A stretch of 64,000 bases of DNA. It comes from Podospora pseudocomata. Lineage: Eukaryota > Ascomycota > Sordariomycetes > Sordariales > Podosporaceae. This document shows, piece after piece, positions 61,161-64,000 of the stretch (its first letter is position 1; every line of letters begins with the position of its first letter). Both the position numbers and the translations under genes were made by a program. The notes under the pieces were generated by a model that ran no database searches, was not told where the DNA came from, and saw only the letters and a list, made by a program, of their open reading frames with translations. The DNA lies in assembly GCF_035222375.1 (NCBI RefSeq), contig NC_085890.1, positions 1,426,001-1,490,000 of the forward strand. The letters are read 5' to 3'.

Positions 61161-61303
61161 CATCAACGTCACGACAGAAAACTTGGGAAGATATAAGAGA
61201 CGGCTGCTCTCCTTGTTTGACTTCAATTTTAGCTCCTCATCCTCAGCCCGGACGTACAAGACAGAACAAATCAAGAACCTTTAAACCCCAAACACTCGCA
61301 ACC

Positions 61304-62576
61304 ATGCCTTCAGCCACCGGCCCCGTTGTCCAACCTCTCACGCCTCCCGAGGGCTCCAAGATCAACTTCGGAGCCACCATCACCGGCATTGACATTGAGA
61401 ACCTCACTGGTAAGACATGAAAAAGCATCATACATGATGAAACAATGTGACCTCTGTAGAAAAGGGAGAATACCCGTGAAATCGGTAACCTCCTCGGTAA
61501 GCCACCCCAATCATCAAACTAACCCCAGAACACCCTCCACTAACATCCCCCACCCAGACTCCGACTTTGCCCTCATCCGTGACGCCCTCTTCACCCACCA
61601 AGTCGTAATCTTCAAATCCCAATCCCACGTCTCCCCACGCGCCCAATACGAGCTCACCAACCGCTTCGATCCCCTCGCAACCTCTTATGGTCATGGCAAA
61701 ACAGTAGACGCCAAACGCTCCATCCTCCACCCCGACCTCAAAACAATCCCCCACCAGCCCCAAGTCCAAGTCATCGGCAACGGCTTTGTGTCTTCCTACG
61801 AAGGCCTTCAAAACATCACCCTCCGCCACCCCCACCACAAAACCTTCCACGCCACCTCCATCCCCGAAGCCGACGACCTCACACACACGAGGTTCTACAG
61901 ATGGCACATCGATGCCGCCCTCTACGGCCTCGCCCCACCCATCGTGACCACCCTCCTGGCAGTCAAAGTCCCCTCTGGCCGCAGGCAAATCTGCCGTTAC
62001 GACGACGGAACAGGGGATGAGCTCTCCGTCCCCTTGGGAACCACAGCTTTTGTCTCGTCATGCACCTCCTACGACATCCTCTCCCCCAAAGACCAAGCCT
62101 TTTGTCGTTCCACCCGCGTGGAATACGCCCCCCACCCCTACATCTGGATGTCAGGCGCCAAATCCCGCTCTGACGGACTGGGTATGGTCTCCCAAGGCAA
62201 AGAGATACCTCTCGGGGACCTTCCCCCTATTGAACAAGACAAGATCCAGATTTTGCCCATGTGCTGGAAGAATCCTGTCACGGGAAAGCTAGCGCTGCAG
62301 GTGCACCCTTCTGCGATTAGAAAGTTGCACTTGGCTGATGGGACGGTGATTGAGGATTTGGCGGAGGTGAGGGAGATTGTGCATAGGCTGCAGAGGCCGG
62401 GGATTGCACCCGAGTATGTCTACGCGCATGACTGGGAGGAGGGGGATTTTGTGCTTTTCCACAACAGGGGGGTGTTGCATAGTGTTGTGGGCGCGTTTGC
62501 CGAGGAGGAGGTGAGGTTGTTTAGGCAGTGCAATGTTGCGGCGAGTGAGTTTCCTTTAGGGCCTGATGATGAGTAG
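61304..62576 (+). CDS. xanA: Alpha-ketoglutarate-dependent xanthine dioxygenase
   Basis: Two exons, 61304-61409 and 61558-62576, encode 374 residues; the 148-bp intron (GTAAGA..CACCCAG) joins IENLT to DSDFALIRDALFTHQ. The enzyme is a TauD-fold Fe(II)/2-oxoglutarate dioxygenase that converts xanthine to uric acid, a fungal alternative to xanthine dehydrogenase. The iron facial triad is His152 and Asp154 (FYRWHIDAALYG) and His343 (FHNRGVLHSVV); an Arg for 2-oxoglutarate follows (EEVRLFRQCN). XanA hallmarks include CRYDDGTGDELSVPLGTTAF, EYAPHPYIWMSGA and LQRPGIAPEYVYAHDW. It acts in the cytosol. The promoter carries a UaY-type operator and GATA motifs, matching induction by uric acid and nitrogen limitation. 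Codon use changes from C-ending to G/T-ending at about 62280. Confidence 0.93.
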
Positions 62577-63315
62577 ATCAAGCTAAGGGTTCGACGAGAG
62601 GAGGGGAGGTTAAGGGTTTAGACTGTTTTGTGCTTTCTTTGAGATTTAGATAGGTAGTTTTGTTTAGCGTGCAATAGGTATTATCATCCTTTCTTTTTTA
62701 AATATCAGCGCTTGAGAGTGATGAGACACAGCTGAGGCAATAGAACAACCATTACTGTCGTTTAGGGCAGGGGAACAAGTAAATTCAATCATTTTCTTTT
62801 CTTTCTCATGACCGAGACCCTCACCAACCCGAAACACCATCCCCCTCCTCAACCTACCTGTACTTAACTCTCATGACAGCCTGAGATATACACACAATGT
62901 CAGACAAATCAACTAATAGAATAGCAGGTAAAGACAGGGCAAAACAAATACCCATAAAAATAAAAAATAAAAATAAATTAACAAAACCCCATGATATCAT
63001 CAACCATTCATGTCGTCATTCCTATGCCTAAAACAATGCCTCTGCTTCTCGATGCCCCTTCATCCATCACCACATCACGTCAGGTACCAACTTGTACAAA
63101 GTTCATTCAAATCATAACTTCATAACAGAAATTCTTCCCTCTCCCAACGTAATGATCGCTTCGCTTCGCTTTGTTTGCTTGTGGTAGTGGTGGTGGTGAC
63201 ACACGTGATAAAGAAAAGTTGACGAGATCCAGAATGTCCCAAGAAAAAAGAATAAGAAATACAATAAAATAGCCAAAGAAAAATCCAAAAATGACGACAA
63301 GAAAAAACCAAAACG
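62577..63315. other. Convergent intergenic region, A+T-rich
   Basis: About 0.7 kb between two 3' ends. It is A-rich around 62934-62985 (AAATAAAAATAAATTAAC type). No gene seen. Confidence 0.45.
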
Positions 63316-64000
63316 CTATCCCACAATCGTCGCAGGGCCACCTCCTCCCATTGTATCCTCAGGCGGGCCAGGTTCAATATAATTCACCCACTCCGACACC
63401 CGATGCAAGCCTCTCCCAGATCCGCTCAGGCCAGCCTGCATCGAGGGCTTGGCCTCAGTCTTGTTGTGCTCCCGGTGAGCTTGCGTGGCCCGTCTTCGGA
63501 TGTGAGGAGCACGGGCAGAACCCCCGCTGGGATCCCACTCATGCAGTCCCATGCCCATGCCCGGGGGACCAAACCATTCAGGTGTCGGTCCTCCTGGATG
63601 ACGGCCGGAGACGTACATGTCCTCCTCCATGGTGTGCCTGCGAGGCATATGCGAAATAGCCGGTGGCGGCACCGGAGCGACCGGAATTGATGGACCACCT
63701 CCGTGTCCGTGCATCATTGCTGCTGCCGGGTGCGATGCGGTGCGAGAAAGAGGCGGTGGTCCTCTTGTAGGACTCAGCGGCCCCTGGGGCACCATCGCAC
63801 TCATCATGCCCATGTGTCCCATGTGTCCGGGCGGTCCGACAGGGCCAACTCCGATGGTGGTCATAGGAGCAGGTGGGACGGCGTGGCCCATCCCGCCCAT
63901 GTGGTAGGCTCCTGGACTCTGTCTGCTCTCCGGGTTGAAACGATCGGCGAGCCGTTTGTCGAATGACGACGCTCGGCGTCTCTCGGGCGAAGGAGCACGG
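63316..64000 (-). CDS. C-terminal part of an unknown Pro/Gly/Met/His-rich protein
   Basis: The frame is open from the window edge (first full codon at 63999) to the stop at 63316, giving 227 residues of a gene whose start lies outside. It begins with a charged block (APSPERRRASSFDKRLADRF), then low-complexity GPPGHMGHMGMM and PPPAISHMPRRHTMEEDMYV. The tail holds GGPTPEWFGPPGMGMGLHEW, HIRRRATQAHREHNKTEAKP and ends GGGGPATIVG. No catalytic or membrane motif is visible. The first residues continue the frame without a nearby ATG required, so the first Met at 63900 is internal. It may be a nuclear or RNA-associated regulator, but that is only a guess from composition. Confidence 0.72.
   Translation of the reverse strand, partial: RAPSPERRRASSFDKRLADRFNPESRQSPGAYHMGGMGHAVPPAPMTTIGVGPVGPPGHMGHMGMMSAMVPQGPLSPTRGPPPLSRTASHPAAAMMHGHGGGPSIPVAPVPPPAISHMPRRHTMEEDMYVSGRHPGGPTPEWFGPPGMGMGLHEWDPSGGSARAPHIRRRATQAHREHNKTEAKPSMQAGLSGSGRGLHRVSEWVNYIEPGPPEDTMGGGGPATIVG

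Noticed and set aside
61410-61557. Middle mini-exon inside the xanA intron
   Set aside because: The candidate segment near 61430-61485 meets a stop in the required frame, and a single 148-bp intron gives a family-like join.

Overview
The window looks like nuclear DNA of a filamentous ascomycete, most likely a Sordariomycete close to Sordariales. The evidence is short introns (mostly 44-150 bp) with GT..AG ends and CTRAC-like branch sites, single-copy fungal genes (URB1, MLH1, FIG4, TTI2, CCA1, peroxisomal Lon), a Zn2Cys6 regulator, a fungal xanthine dioxygenase, and one Ty1/copia fossil. I see no rRNA, plasmid or bacterial signature. The species assignment is inference.

Layout. 1-883 (-): 5' part of a MATE transporter, divergent from URB1/NPA1 (1905-5369, +). 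6506-9249 (+): a proline-rich, eIF4E-binding (4E-T/Eap1-like) protein with a tiny uORF in its leader and a protein-like in-frame extension after its UAG stop. 10273-10346 (-): tRNA-Val(AAC). 11263-14225 (+): peroxisomal Lon ending in the PTS1 tripeptide SRL. 14802-14943: a (CA)n microsatellite. About 14.2-25.1 kb is almost gene-free, with one plausible small ORF at 18140-18367 (-). 25135-27732 (+): a Zn2Cys6-PAS transcription factor whose zinc cluster needs an 8-nt microexon. 27.7-30.7 kb: intergenic.

30661-31430 (-): an unknown acidic/Ser-rich protein, divergent from MLH1 (32850-35248, +). 36388-37505 (-): an F-box-like gene split by a one-base frame change. 39147-about 44247: a broken copia-family element, with a left LTR directly followed by a half-tRNA(iMet)-type primer site. 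44769-46534 (+): CCA-adding enzyme with staggered starts suited to dual targeting. 46860-48863 (+): TTI2. 49782-53027 (-): FIG4. 53957-56021 (+): single-pass Cys-rich membrane protein. 57445-58581 (+): Arg/Ser-rich protein with a glycine-rich conserved tail. 59516-60387 (+): FSH1-type serine hydrolase. 61304-62576 (+): xanthine dioxygenase XanA, with a perfect UaY-type operator and five GATA motifs upstream. 63316-64000 (-): C-terminal part of an unknown Pro/Gly/His-rich protein.

The genes are mostly unrelated housekeeping functions (60S assembly, translation control, tRNA maturation, mismatch repair, PIKK chaperoning, PI(3,5)P2 turnover, peroxisome proteolysis), not a cluster. The items most worth a second look are the UAG extension, the microexon, the xanA operator, the long gene-poor stretch beside the regulator gene, and strand-biased codon blocks in Lon and xanA.
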